64,000 bases of DNA from Oceanobacillus_B kapialis. GTDB lineage: Bacteria; Bacillota; Bacilli; Bacillales; Amphibacillaceae. The notes beneath the pieces were generated by a model that saw only the letters and a list, made by a program, of their open reading frames with translations, made no database searches and was not told where the DNA came from. This document shows positions 41,691 to 50,989 of the stretch, in pieces; positions within the stretch are counted from its first letter, which is position 1, and each line of letters begins with the position of its first letter. The DNA lies in NCBI RefSeq assembly GCF_042685265.1, contig NZ_JBHUMX010000041.1, one strand, 5' to 3'. The translations under genes and the position numbers were made by a program.

Positions 41691-44558
41691 GTGGCACAGA
41701 CGGAAGAATCTAATCAAAGATTCTGGGCAGAATTTCATGGTCCAAATATGGGGTATGTAGAAGAACAATATGATCTGTATAAAACAGATCCTGATGCAGT
41801 CGATCAATCCATTAAGGATATGTTCGAAAAGCATGGCAAACCAAACTGGATAGCGAAAAGTACGGGAACAGTAGATTCACAGACAGATTCTCGCACTTCT
41901 ATACAGGATGTGAAAAAACTAACCTCAGCTATGAAACTTGTTGAGGCTATTCGTCGTTTTGGACATCTGAGAGCAGATATTTATCCAGTAGGATTACAAA
42001 AAGATCGAAAATCTAAATTAGTAGAACCAAGTACTTATGGACTAAGTGAAGACGATTTAAAAAAAATGCCAGCTAGCTGGCTGTGGGAGAAGGCACCAAG
42101 CCACGTTGAAAATGGCCTGGAGGTCCTTCAAGAGCTTAATAAATATTATTCTGGCACCATTACTTTTGAGTATGATCATCTTAATAATGAAACGGAACGA
42201 GCATGGTTACTTGATTTAATAGAAACTGGAAAAGCTAGGCTAAGCCTTTCGGATGATGAGAAAAAGCAGTTGCTTAACCGTTTAGTAGATGTAGAAGGAT
42301 TTGAAGGTTTTCTGCAAAAGACGTTCGTGGGACAAAAGCGTTTCTCTATCGAAGGATTGGAATCTATGGTTCCGATGCTTGATCAAATTGTGAAAGACGC
42401 TACAGCAGACAAAGTTGAAAATATTATGATGGGGATGGCTCACCGGGGGAGGCTTTCTGTATTAGCACACGTTCTAGGAAAGCCATTTGATAAAATTTTC
42501 TCCGAGTTCCATCATTCGCCTGATAAAGAATTAGTTCCTTCTGAAGGTTCTATGGGGATTAACTATGGATGGACTGGAGATGTGAAATATCATTTTGGTG
42601 CAATGAAGGAAGTGAAGAAGGGTGACGAAACAGCGACCCGTATCACGCTTGCACATAACCCTTCACATCTGGAGTTTGTGAACCCAGTGGTGGAAGGCTT
42701 TGCTCGAGCAGCACAGGATGATCGCTCTAAAGCCGGATATCCAGAGCAAGATTTTAATAAAGCGATTCCAGTATTAATACACGGGGATGCTGCCTTTATC
42801 GGAGAAGGCGTTGTAGCAGAGACCTTTAACCTAAGCGGCCTTCCAGGATATGCCACAGGTGGTAGTCTGCATATAATCGCTAATAATTTAGTTGGTTATA
42901 CAACAGATCAAGATGATGGTCGTTCCACACGTTATGCGAGTGATTTAGCTAAAGGCTTTGAAATACCGATTATTCATGTAAATGCCGATGATCCAATTGC
43001 TTGTGTTTCGGCGGTTAAGATTGCTTATGAATATCGGAAAAAATTTAATAAAGACTTTCTCATTGATTTGGTCGGGTACCGGAGATATGGCCATAATGAA
43101 ATGGATGAACCAAGAACGACGCAGCCAGGCCTTTATCAAGATATCGATCAACATCCTACTGCCGCAAATGTATATGCGGAAGTGTTACGAGAAAAAGGGA
43201 TCATTGAAGAGTCGACATTAAAAAGCAAGCTAGAAGAAGTCGAAAAGAAACTCCGTGAAATTTATGATGGCATGAAAGAAAACGAAACAGGCGAGGCAGA
43301 AGCCAAATGCATGCCAAAAGCGTTGGAAAATAATTTGGGAGCTTTTGACACGGCTGTTAAGCTTGAAGTTCTACAAGACCTAAATAAAGATCTATTAAAT
43401 CGACCTGAAGGATTCAACGGCTTTAAAAAGCTTGAAAAAATCTTAGACCGTCGTGGTTCCGCTATGGAAGAAGGCGGTAAAGCGGACTGGGGAGCTGGCG
43501 AAGCACTTACTTATGCCTCCATCTTAAGAGATGGCATCCCAATAAGACTTACTGGACAGGATTCGGAGCGGGGAACTTTTGCACATCGTCATGCTGTCCT
43601 TCATGATGTAGAAACGAATGAAAAGTACAGCCCGATGCATGGATTAGACGATGCGAAATCATCATTTGATATCCGCAATAGTCCCTTGTCTGAAGCCGGT
43701 GTACTTGGCTTTGAATATGGTTACAGCGTTCAATCCCCAAATACACTAGTAATTTGGGAAGCGCAATTTGGCGATTTTGCAAATGCTGCACAGGTTATCT
43801 TTGATCAGTTTATATCTGCTGCCAGAGCAAAATGGGGAGAAAAATCAAATATGGTAATGCTCTTACCTCATGGATATGAAGGGCAAGGTCCAGAGCATTC
43901 CAGCGCAAGACTGGAGCGCTTTTTGCAGATGGCAGGGGAGAATAACTGGATTGTAGCGAATGTAACCTCTTCTGCACAGTTTTTCCATTTACTTCGTAGG
44001 CAGGCTGCAATGCGAGGACGTGAAGAAGCTAGACCGTTAATTCTTATGACACCTAAGAGTCTGTTGCGGAATCAACGTGTTTCTTCAGAGCCAAAAGAAT
44101 TTGCTGAAGGGAAATTCCAACCATTACGCCAACAACCAAATCTTGCATTCCATAATGAGAAAACGAAGCGACTTCTTATTGGGTCTGGAAAGATTATGGT
44201 AGATATAGAAGAAGCAATTGATAATTCAGAAGAGAATTTTGATTGGTTAGGAGTACTCCGTTTAGAGCAGATTTATCCTTTTCCTAAAGAAGAGCTCGAG
44301 AGAAAACTATCTGAGTTACCTAACCTGGAAGAGATCGTGTGGGTTCAGGAAGAACCAAAAAACATGGGTGCTTGGGATTATGTTGATGACTACTTACGAG
44401 AGCTGCTTCAAGAAGGACAGGAACTTCGCTATATAGGTCGCCCACATAGGGCTGCGCCTGCTGTTGGAGTACCAAACGTCCACAAAACCGAACAAAAACA
44501 ACTTGTACAAAAAGCAATCAACCCGTCTAAAGGAGGAGATTCCAGTGAAAGAGATTAA
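41691..44558 (+). CDS. odhA: 2-oxoglutarate dehydrogenase E1 component
   Basis: 955 aa, thiamine-diphosphate-dependent decarboxylase of the TCA cycle. N-terminal FWAEFHGPNMGYVEEQYDLY (E2-binding region); active-site MGMAHRGRLSVLAHVLGKP; substrate-site HNPSHLEFVNPVVEG; ThDP motif GDAAFIGEGVVAETFNLS; and QDSERGTFAHRHAV, QAAMRGREEARPLILMTPK in the C-terminal domain. GTG start with SD TGGGGGT. Its last 14 nt overlap odhB. The shared E3 (lpd) is not here, as in B. subtilis. Confidence 0.96.
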   Translation: MAQTEESNQRFWAEFHGPNMGYVEEQYDLYKTDPDAVDQSIKDMFEKHGKPNWIAKSTGTVDSQTDSRTSIQDVKKLTSAMKLVEAIRRFGHLRADIYPVGLQKDRKSKLVEPSTYGLSEDDLKKMPASWLWEKAPSHVENGLEVLQELNKYYSGTITFEYDHLNNETERAWLLDLIETGKARLSLSDDEKKQLLNRLVDVEGFEGFLQKTFVGQKRFSIEGLESMVPMLDQIVKDATADKVENIMMGMAHRGRLSVLAHVLGKPFDKIFSEFHHSPDKELVPSEGSMGINYGWTGDVKYHFGAMKEVKKGDETATRITLAHNPSHLEFVNPVVEGFARAAQDDRSKAGYPEQDFNKAIPVLIHGDAAFIGEGVVAETFNLSGLPGYATGGSLHIIANNLVGYTTDQDDGRSTRYASDLAKGFEIPIIHVNADDPIACVSAVKIAYEYRKKFNKDFLIDLVGYRRYGHNEMDEPRTTQPGLYQDIDQHPTAANVYAEVLREKGIIEESTLKSKLEEVEKKLREIYDGMKENETGEAEAKCMPKALENNLGAFDTAVKLEVLQDLNKDLLNRPEGFNGFKKLEKILDRRGSAMEEGGKADWGAGEALTYASILRDGIPIRLTGQDSERGTFAHRHAVLHDVETNEKYSPMHGLDDAKSSFDIRNSPLSEAGVLGFEYGYSVQSPNTLVIWEAQFGDFANAAQVIFDQFISAARAKWGEKSNMVMLLPHGYEGQGPEHSSARLERFLQMAGENNWIVANVTSSAQFFHLLRRQAAMRGREEARPLILMTPKSLLRNQRVSSEPKEFAEGKFQPLRQQPNLAFHNEKTKRLLIGSGKIMVDIEEAIDNSEENFDWLGVLRLEQIYPFPKEELERKLSELPNLEEIVWVQEEPKNMGAWDYVDDYLRELLQEGQELRYIGRPHRAAPAVGVPNVHKTEQKQLVQKAINPSKGGDSSERD

Positions 44559-45843
44559 AATACCAGAACTTGCTGAATCGATTACAGAAGGAACGATCGC
44601 TGAGTGGCTCGTAAAAAAAGGTGACAAAATTGAAAAAGGCGATCCAGTAGTTGAGTTAGAAACAGATAAAGTAAATGTTGAAGTGAATGCAGATTATGCA
44701 GGTGTTATCACAGAAATCCTCCGCGAAGAAGGCGATGATGTAGAAGTCGGAGACGTTATTGCAAAGGTTGATGAAAACGGCGAGGCTGGCGGAGAGCAAG
44801 GGGAAGAGAAATCAGAAGAAGAAGCACCAAAAGAAGAAAAAGAGAATGTGCAAAAAGAATCTAAGGATCAAGAAGAATCTCACGTCGAAGAATCTACTGA
44901 AGAGAAAAAACAGGAAAAGGATACTTCAGCTGGATCAAGCAAAAATGGGGAAGTCATCGCTTCACCAGCAGCTCGAAAACGTGCGCGGGAGTTAAATATT
45001 GACCTTAGCCAAGTGCAACCTAGAGATCCGCTTGGACGTGTGCGCCCAGAAGATGTTGAAGCTGCTGCAAAAGGCTCGAATAAAAAAGAAGAAAAGAAAG
45101 AAGATAAAAAAGAAGCTGCTTCTAAGAAAACAGAATTTGATAAGCCTGTAGAACGTGTGAAAATGTCTCGACGTCGCCAAACAATCGCAAAGCGCCTTGT
45201 TGAGGTACAGCATGAAGCAGCTATGTTAACCACTTTTAACGAAGTAGATTTAACAAACGTCATGAAACTGCGTAGTGAAAGAAAAGAAAAATTCACAGAA
45301 AAACATGGCGTGAAATTAGGCTTTATGTCCTTCTTTACTAAAGCTGTGGTCGGCGCACTAAAAGATTTCCCACTCTTAAATGCGGAAATTCAAGATAATG
45401 AAATAGTTATTAAAAAGTTCTACGATATCGGGATTGCAGTTTCCACAGACGACGGACTTGTGGTACCTGTAGTACGTGACGCAGACCGCATGGATTTTGC
45501 TGGTGTGGAACGTGAAATTGGAAACCTAGGTAAAAAAGCTCGCGATAAAAAACTTGCTATGGAAGATTTGCAAGGTGGATCCTTCACCATTACTAATGGC
45601 GGGACGTTTGGATCAATGCTATCTACACCAATTCTAAATGCTCCACAAGTGGGAATCCTTGGTATGCATAATATCCAGAAGCGGGCAATGGTAATGCCTG
45701 ATGATTCCATTGAAGTGCGCCCAATGATGTATCTAGCTCTCTCTTACGATCATCGAATTGTTGATGGGAAGGAAGCTGTACAATTCCTAGTAAGAGTAAA
45801 ACAATTACTAGAAGACCCGTATGATTTATTATTAGAAGGTTAA
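44545..45843 (+). CDS. odhB: Dihydrolipoyllysine succinyltransferase (E2 of 2-OG dehydrogenase)
   Basis: 432 aa. Start GTG 44545, with SD AAAGGAGGAGA. The N-terminal lipoyl domain has the lipoylated Lys in VELETDKVNVEV. A long Glu/Lys-rich flexible linker (~85-145) leads to the peripheral-subunit-binding domain (ASPAARKRARELNIDLSQV). The catalytic acyltransferase domain ends with LSYDHRIVDGKEAVQFL (His) and carries TITNGGTFGSMLSTPI. Overlaps odhA by 14 nt; strong terminator follows. Confidence 0.96.
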   Translation: MKEIKIPELAESITEGTIAEWLVKKGDKIEKGDPVVELETDKVNVEVNADYAGVITEILREEGDDVEVGDVIAKVDENGEAGGEQGEEKSEEEAPKEEKENVQKESKDQEESHVEESTEEKKQEKDTSAGSSKNGEVIASPAARKRARELNIDLSQVQPRDPLGRVRPEDVEAAAKGSNKKEEKKEDKKEAASKKTEFDKPVERVKMSRRRQTIAKRLVEVQHEAAMLTTFNEVDLTNVMKLRSERKEKFTEKHGVKLGFMSFFTKAVVGALKDFPLLNAEIQDNEIVIKKFYDIGIAVSTDDGLVVPVVRDADRMDFAGVEREIGNLGKKARDKKLAMEDLQGGSFTITNGGTFGSMLSTPILNAPQVGILGMHNIQKRAMVMPDDSIEVRPMMYLALSYDHRIVDGKEAVQFLVRVKQLLEDPYDLLLEG

Positions 45844-45853
45844 TAGAATTAAT

Positions 45854-45885
45854 AAAACCCGCCAACTCATGTTGGCGGGTTTTTT
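45854..45885 (+). terminator. odhAB terminator
   Basis: AAAACCCGCCAAC-tcat-GTTGGCGGGTTTT plus TT: perfect 13-bp stem. Confidence 0.95.
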
Positions 45886-46150
45886 CTGTCTTCTTAAATT
45901 GTTCTTATGGTTTCGTACGATGTTTTAGGAAAAGAATAAGCATATAACTATAAGTATTTTTTACCAAGGAAATTTAGAAAATGAAGAAACTTATTGTTAA
46001 TAAGCTGTTTTTTAGGGAAGTAATAAGTAGAGAACTATTATTTACAGAAAATATAATTAGTTGAATGACGTCTGACGACTTGATACAATATCCATTGTAA
46101 TGAAGGAAATGAAAACAGTTACAAAAGGGAAAGGTAGGTAGGGTAATAAC
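45886..46150 (+). promoter_or_regulatory. Nucleoside-permease promoter and cre site
   Basis: TTGAAT (46061-46066)-N17-TACAAT (46084-46089) is a near-ideal sigma-A promoter. TGAAAACAGTTACA (46110-46123) matches 13 of 14 positions of the cre consensus and lies at about +14, suggesting CcpA repression. The part before 46060 is AT-rich with no recognisable feature. Confidence 0.65.
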
Positions 46151-47335
46151 ATGGGAATTATTTTAGGGTTATTAGCAATTGCCGTTGTGTTAGGTCTGGC
46201 ATTTTTAATGTCTAACGATAAGAAAAACATTAACTATAAGGGTATTGGGATTATGCTTGTCCTTCAGCTTTTAACGACGTGGTTTATGTTTAATACAGAT
46301 ATTGGACAAGCAATCATTAATGGAATAGCGGCAGGTTTTAATAAATTAATTGAATTTGGTACAGAGGGAGTTAACTTTGTAGTAGGTGGTCTACAAATCG
46401 AAGAGGGTGGCAGTGTATTCTTCTTTAACGTGCTTTTATTAATTATCTTCTTTGCAACCATCTTATCGGTATTAACATATTTGCGAATTCTTCCACCTAT
46501 CATTAAATATTTCGGGGGTCTTATTTCCAAGATAACAGGTCTTCCTCGAGTTGAATCATTTAATGCAGTTAATAGTATCTTTTTTGGTCAGTCGGAAGCG
46601 TTAATTGCGATTCGTTCGCAATTTCACCATCTAACTGCAAATCGTTTATACATTGTTAGTGCATCTGCAATGGGATCAGTTTCTGCTTCTATAGTAGGGT
46701 CATATTTGCAAATGTTACCACCACAGTATGTACTTGTGGCATTGCCTCTTAATATGTTCAGTGCCTTAATGCTTGCATCCATTATTGCACCGGTAAAAGT
46801 GCCGAAAGAAGAAGATAGAGTAGATGTAAAAAATGTTTCAAATGATAAAAGTATTTTTGAAGCAATGGGAAATGGTGCCTTAGAAGGTGGGAAAATCGCC
46901 CTCATCGTTGCAGCCATGCTTATCGCATTCATTGCATCATTAGAGTTGGTAAACTGGATTATTGGCTTTACAGGAGTTACCTTACAGGAATTACTTGGTT
47001 ATATTCTTTACCCGATCGGCATACTAATGGGTATTTCGCCTGGTGAAGTACTTCAAGCTGGGTCTGTCATGGGAACAAAAATCGTTACAAATGAATTCGT
47101 GGCAATGCTTGAATTTCAACCGATGATCGCAGAGATGTCTGAGAAAACCGTTGGTATTGTTTCCGTATTTCTAACCAGCTTCGCTAACTTCTCTTCTATT
47201 GGTATCATCGCAGGTACTGTAAAAGGAATAGACAGTGAAAAAGCAGTAAGTGTATCCGGATTTGGTATGAAATTACTGGTCGGTGCGACACTAGCTTCTA
47301 TCCTGTCCGCAACTGTAGTAGGACTTTTCTTGTAA
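46151..47335 (+). CDS. Concentrative nucleoside transporter (NupC/NupG family)
   Basis: 394 aa, CNT family, about ten helices. N-terminal helices (GIILGLLAIAVVLGLAFL; GIGIMLVLQLLTTWFMF), then FNAVNSIFFGQSEALIAIRSQ, part of the nucleoside-binding core, the conserved VSASIVGSYLQMLPPQY, and a C-terminal KLLVGATLASILSATVVGLFL. Na+ or H+-coupled nucleoside uptake. It cannot be resolved whether it prefers pyrimidine or purine nucleosides. SD TAGGTAGGG. Its own cre-bearing promoter and terminator make it a single-gene unit. Confidence 0.9.
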   Translation: MGIILGLLAIAVVLGLAFLMSNDKKNINYKGIGIMLVLQLLTTWFMFNTDIGQAIINGIAAGFNKLIEFGTEGVNFVVGGLQIEEGGSVFFFNVLLLIIFFATILSVLTYLRILPPIIKYFGGLISKITGLPRVESFNAVNSIFFGQSEALIAIRSQFHHLTANRLYIVSASAMGSVSASIVGSYLQMLPPQYVLVALPLNMFSALMLASIIAPVKVPKEEDRVDVKNVSNDKSIFEAMGNGALEGGKIALIVAAMLIAFIASLELVNWIIGFTGVTLQELLGYILYPIGILMGISPGEVLQAGSVMGTKIVTNEFVAMLEFQPMIAEMSEKTVGIVSVFLTSFANFSSIGIIAGTVKGIDSEKAVSVSGFGMKLLVGATLASILSATVVGLFL

Positions 47336-47451
47336 GATAAAGTTGCTTTCTTTAAGTATTCCATCACAGCAATTGTGGGGCTTTTAAAGTAAACTAGTTT
47401 CAAGGTTCACGGGAAGTTGTTATGTATTAAACAATTAAGTATAGGTACTTT

Positions 47452-47492
47452 AAAAAGGTATTCATTTAATTTTCAAATGGATACCTTTTTTT
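47452..47492 (+). terminator. Terminator after the nucleoside permease
   Basis: AAAAAGGTATtCATTT-aattttc-AAATGgATACCTTTTTTT. Confidence 0.88.
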
Positions 47493-47577
47493 ACTTTCAA
47501 TTTCCCCCTACATTTAATACGATATTAGAGAATGTAAAAAAACTAAGAAGATTTTTGGACATAAAGGAGAACATAGC

Positions 47578-48651
47578 ATGAATAATAAACGAATCCTATT
47601 TACTGGTGGTGGTACAGCAGGACACGTAATTGTTAACCTTGCGCTAATTCCATATTACCAGGATAAGGGGTATGAGATTGATTACATTGGTTCACATGAT
47701 GGAATTGAAAAAACTTTAATCAGTCAGCTGAAAGGGGTAACCTATCATCCCATTTCCACAGGGAAACTTAGAAGATATATTTCTAAGGAAAACATCAAAG
47801 ATCCTTTCAAAGTGTTAAAGGGTGTTTCTCAGGCAGCACGGATTATGAAGAAGCGCAAGCCTTCTGTGATTTTTTCAAAGGGGGGCTTTGTTTCGGTGCC
47901 AGTAGTGTTAGCCGCAAAGCTTAAAAGAGTACCCGTCGTTATTCATGAATCAGACTACACTCCTGGTCTTGCTAACAAGATTGCGATCCCCTTTGCCAAA
48001 AAAGTACTAGCGACATTCCCAGAAACGATAGAATATTTACCAAAAGAAAAGGCCGAGTATGTTGGTGCGGTAATTCGTGATGAATTATTTGAAGGGAAAA
48101 AGGAGGCAGGTCTGGAATTTGCTGGATTAACGTCAGGTAAACCGGTTTTATTGATTATGGGAGGAAGCGGTGGATCTCAAAAGATAAATGAAACCATTAG
48201 AGGTTCGTTAGACGACTTACTTGAAAAGTTCCAAATCATTCATATTTGCGGGAAAGATAAGGTTGACTCTGCTTATAAGAGAGAGGGATATGTGCAGTTT
48301 GAATATGTGAATGAAGAGCTTAAAGACGTTTTTGCAGCTACAGATTATGTCCTTTCCCGTGCGGGGTCAAATGCGATCTTTGAATTTTTAGCCTTAAGAA
48401 TCCCTATGCTTCTCATTCCATTATCCAGGGAGGCGAGTAGGGGAGACCAAATCATTAATGCTAAGTCCTTTGTAAAACAGCGTTATGCAAGGGTGTTAGA
48501 AGAAGAGAAGTTAACCAGTGATTCACTGGTGCATGAATTAACCCAATTAAAAGAGTATGCTGCTGTTATGACAGACACAATGAAACAATATAAAAGTGAA
48601 AAGGCAAGAGATCGAGTGATCGAAATTATCGAGGAAGTGCAAAAGAATTAG
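47578..48651 (+). CDS. murG: UDP-GlcNAc:MurNAc-pentapeptide lipid I N-acetylglucosaminyltransferase, MurG-type
   Basis: 357 aa GT28/GT-B enzyme that makes lipid II. Glycine-rich LFTGGGTAGHVIVNLALIP, ISTGKLRRY, FSKGGFVSVPVVLAAKL, the inter-domain MGGSGGSQKINE and the donor-binding RAGSNAIFEFLALRIPMLLIPLS are present. It stands alone, away from any dcw cluster, as is known for the second or only murG in several Bacillaceae, so it could be a paralogue. SD AAAGGAGAA. Single-gene unit. Confidence 0.9.
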   Translation: MNNKRILFTGGGTAGHVIVNLALIPYYQDKGYEIDYIGSHDGIEKTLISQLKGVTYHPISTGKLRRYISKENIKDPFKVLKGVSQAARIMKKRKPSVIFSKGGFVSVPVVLAAKLKRVPVVIHESDYTPGLANKIAIPFAKKVLATFPETIEYLPKEKAEYVGAVIRDELFEGKKEAGLEFAGLTSGKPVLLIMGGSGGSQKINETIRGSLDDLLEKFQIIHICGKDKVDSAYKREGYVQFEYVNEELKDVFAATDYVLSRAGSNAIFEFLALRIPMLLIPLSREASRGDQIINAKSFVKQRYARVLEEEKLTSDSLVHELTQLKEYAAVMTDTMKQYKSEKARDRVIEIIEEVQKN

Positions 48652-48667
48652 TCAGTTTAGAAAAAGT

Positions 48668-48716
48668 AAAAAGCCACCGAATACGAGGCACAATCGATCG
48701 TACTCGGTGGCTTTTT
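48668..48716. terminator. Bidirectional terminator between murG and gerC
   Basis: AAAAGCCACCGAgTACGA...TCGTACTCGGTGGCTTTTT, convergent genes on both sides. Confidence 0.9.
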
Positions 48717-48730
48717 CGTTATTATACTCC

Positions 48731-49870
48731 CTAGTTAAGCGTACCAAAGTGAATCAAGTTTACATCAACTTGAAAATCTACAGTGATGTCAGGGAATTTC
48801 TCTCTCCATTCTTCTGTTGTTAAGTTGTTATCATGCTTAACTTTGTATAACTTCCCGTATCCCACAGGATCAGCGTTTAACTCAAGCAACTTTTTTAATA
48901 AAGTTTCGTATTTTTTCTTAATTGCCTTTTCCAGCTCTTTCTCAAGTATGCTTGCTACTTTATCATCCTCCACAACGAGTTGTTCTGATACTTCATGTAA
49001 ATCTATATCTATGTTCACGTTTGAACGATAACGGAGTTGTTCTACGTCGGTTATCTCGCTATTTGTTCCGCCCTTTATGCCAATCCGCACGAACATATCT
49101 TCACTGTCCGGATCAACAACTTCTTCTCCATCGAGGTACTCTTTGAATGGAGCTCGAGGTATCTTTAACTCAATCGGAGCGAAGTTGACATGGTTTTGAG
49201 TCATGTTTAAAAGTAATGCTTCTTCCAATGTTATATCTCCTACATATTTATCACCTTGAAAAATCCCTAGTGCAGAAATTTGCGGGATGTTTTCTTGCAA
49301 TGAGATAACAGGGAGAAAAGGATCTTTTCCCACATCAAAATAGGTATGCGTAAAATCATGTAAGGCAACCTCGGGGATGGAGTCCTCCATATGCTCTTGT
49401 CTGATCATGCCGTGAAGAAATTGCCCGATATCCATGTTCGTATCTGATTGTCCTACTTGCAGCATTTCTTTTGCCGTCGTTTTACTAACAGCAAGCAACA
49501 TAGTATCAGATACCCTAGCATCTCGCGTTAAGGTTTTTAAATAGTTTAAGATTCCTTTTTCTGCAATTTCTTTCCCGTATAATTCAAGACGGATTTGGCC
49601 AGGAGTTAGGCTGTAACTGGATTTGTTGTTCGCTTGTTCACGAGCCTCTTTAATCGTGTGCCCTGATCCTGTTAAAGTCTTTGAGATCATGCTTGTTTGC
49701 GCATTGAATTGGAAAATAATAAGAGTAGTTTCCAGTTCATTCGGTTTTTCTTCTGAAATATCAACACCTCTTGTATGGATAATTCCTAGTTTCTCTAACT
49801 GGGTGGATTCAACACATGAGGTAAGCATACATAGGATAGCTCCAAGGAAAATACCCTTTTTAAGCTTCAT
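48731..49870 (-). CDS. Spore germination lipoprotein GerC (Ger(x)C family)
   Basis: 379 aa. ATG 49870 chosen: SD AGAGGTG lies 7 nt upstream and contains the alternative GTG (49879). Lipobox LTSC gives Cys19. Domain pattern of Ger(x)C proteins: RGVDISEEKPNELETTL, GHTIKEAREQANNKSSYSLTPGQIRLELYGKEIAEKG and a C-terminal three-domain region with EKELEKAIKKKYETLLKKLLEL. Anchored on the inner spore membrane as the third receptor subunit. The gene start overlaps gerB by 11 nt. Confidence 0.92.
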   Translation of the reverse strand: MKLKKGIFLGAILCMLTSCVESTQLEKLGIIHTRGVDISEEKPNELETTLIIFQFNAQTSMISKTLTGSGHTIKEAREQANNKSSYSLTPGQIRLELYGKEIAEKGILNYLKTLTRDARVSDTMLLAVSKTTAKEMLQVGQSDTNMDIGQFLHGMIRQEHMEDSIPEVALHDFTHTYFDVGKDPFLPVISLQENIPQISALGIFQGDKYVGDITLEEALLLNMTQNHVNFAPIELKIPRAPFKEYLDGEEVVDPDSEDMFVRIGIKGGTNSEITDVEQLRYRSNVNIDIDLHEVSEQLVVEDDKVASILEKELEKAIKKKYETLLKKLLELNADPVGYGKLYKVKHDNNLTTEEWREKFPDITVDFQVDVNLIHFGTLN

Positions 49871-50981
49871 TTTTTTCACCTCTTTTACGCTGCTTCCATT
49901 TTTTCTTTAAAAGTACCATGGGGAGCAATAGAAATGGATATACATACACGAGCCAAAAGCCTAACACATTTACCTTCTCGATTACCCACTGTATTCGAAA
50001 GTGCTCATCGACTATCCAGCAACTAATTAATAGTGGAAAAGCTAAAGCATAAATGGTAAGTTTTTGGGGAAGTTTGAAAAGGCGTCTCAGCCCATAAGTA
50101 GCCCCCCATAAAAGTAGAATAATATTTGGCACGATGACCATCATCCATTCTGCAACTACGACAAAATCAAGGCGTTCAATAAAGGAAAACTGTTGAAACT
50201 TAAATAAAGAAAGAAGTGTCCATTCTCTTCTTTCCACTTGGACACCAGTGAAAAATCCCAATGTTATAATGGTAATCAACACAAGGAGAAGGCCAGACCA
50301 TGCTACTGAAAGATAAAGAGGGGGATTTATCCCTTTCTTATTTTGAATAAAAGGGTAAACTAAAAATAAAAATTCAAAACCTAAAAATGTGTAAGAACTT
50401 GCTTTTGCTCCTGCTAATAAATCGGGAAAGGGGGTTTGAAACATCGGAAGAAAGTGGTCCCAATCGATTTGAACAGCAGGTTCTATTAGTAAGAGCAGCA
50501 ACCAGTGTGTAAGAATAAAAAAGAGGAAGCAGACTCCGACAATTACACGTAAGCCACCCAATGTGCTGTATACTGCTAAAACTAGTAAAACCACTGCCAT
50601 TGTAAATGGGCTCATCGACGGAAAGATAAAGACTCTGACAACTTCAATGTACGTGATCAGTACAGAAAATAATGTAAGGACAAAATATACGATATATACG
50701 GTGCTTAGCAGGTTTCCAAGCCACTTTCCAAACAAGTCTTTATGAATACCGAATATATCCGCATTTTCGTACTGTTTTAGAGTGAGCGTCATTACGAATA
50801 AGACGACAAATATATAGGCGATGGAAATCAAAATAGATATCCAGGCGCCGGTTCCAGCTTCCATATATATAAACCTGGTCGCTCCCATAATTCCCACACC
50901 TAATTGTAAAGAAGCGATAATGAAGAATAGGTAAAAGGCACGAATGCTTAAATTTGGTTTTACTTTTACGTTAATGTCCAA
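49860..50981 (-). CDS. Spore germination permease GerB (GerAB/APC-like)
   Basis: 373 aa from TTG (SD AGGTGATAA). Ten helices, spore-germination-permease family: LGVGIMGATRFIYMEAGTGAWISILIS near the N-terminus is the conserved germinant-binding start, with LLVLAVYSTLGGLRVIVGVCFLFFIL and KASSYTFLGFEFLFLVYPFIQ further on. By homology to GerAB/GerBB, it binds the amino-acid or sugar germinant. Encoded between gerA and gerC on the minus strand. Confidence 0.92.
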   Translation of the reverse strand: MDINVKVKPNLSIRAFYLFFIIASLQLGVGIMGATRFIYMEAGTGAWISILISIAYIFVVLFVMTLTLKQYENADIFGIHKDLFGKWLGNLLSTVYIVYFVLTLFSVLITYIEVVRVFIFPSMSPFTMAVVLLVLAVYSTLGGLRVIVGVCFLFFILTHWLLLLLIEPAVQIDWDHFLPMFQTPFPDLLAGAKASSYTFLGFEFLFLVYPFIQNKKGINPPLYLSVAWSGLLLVLITIITLGFFTGVQVERREWTLLSLFKFQQFSFIERLDFVVVAEWMMVIVPNIILLLWGATYGLRRLFKLPQKLTIYALAFPLLISCWIVDEHFRIQWVIEKVNVLGFWLVYVYPFLLLPMVLLKKKWKQRKRGEKNEA

Positions 50982-50989
50982 TTTATCAC

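Noticed and set aside
44464..44544. 27-codon N-terminal extension of OdhB
   Set aside because: Lies inside odhA and before the strong SD at 44531-44540; the family N-terminus starts at KEIKIPEL.
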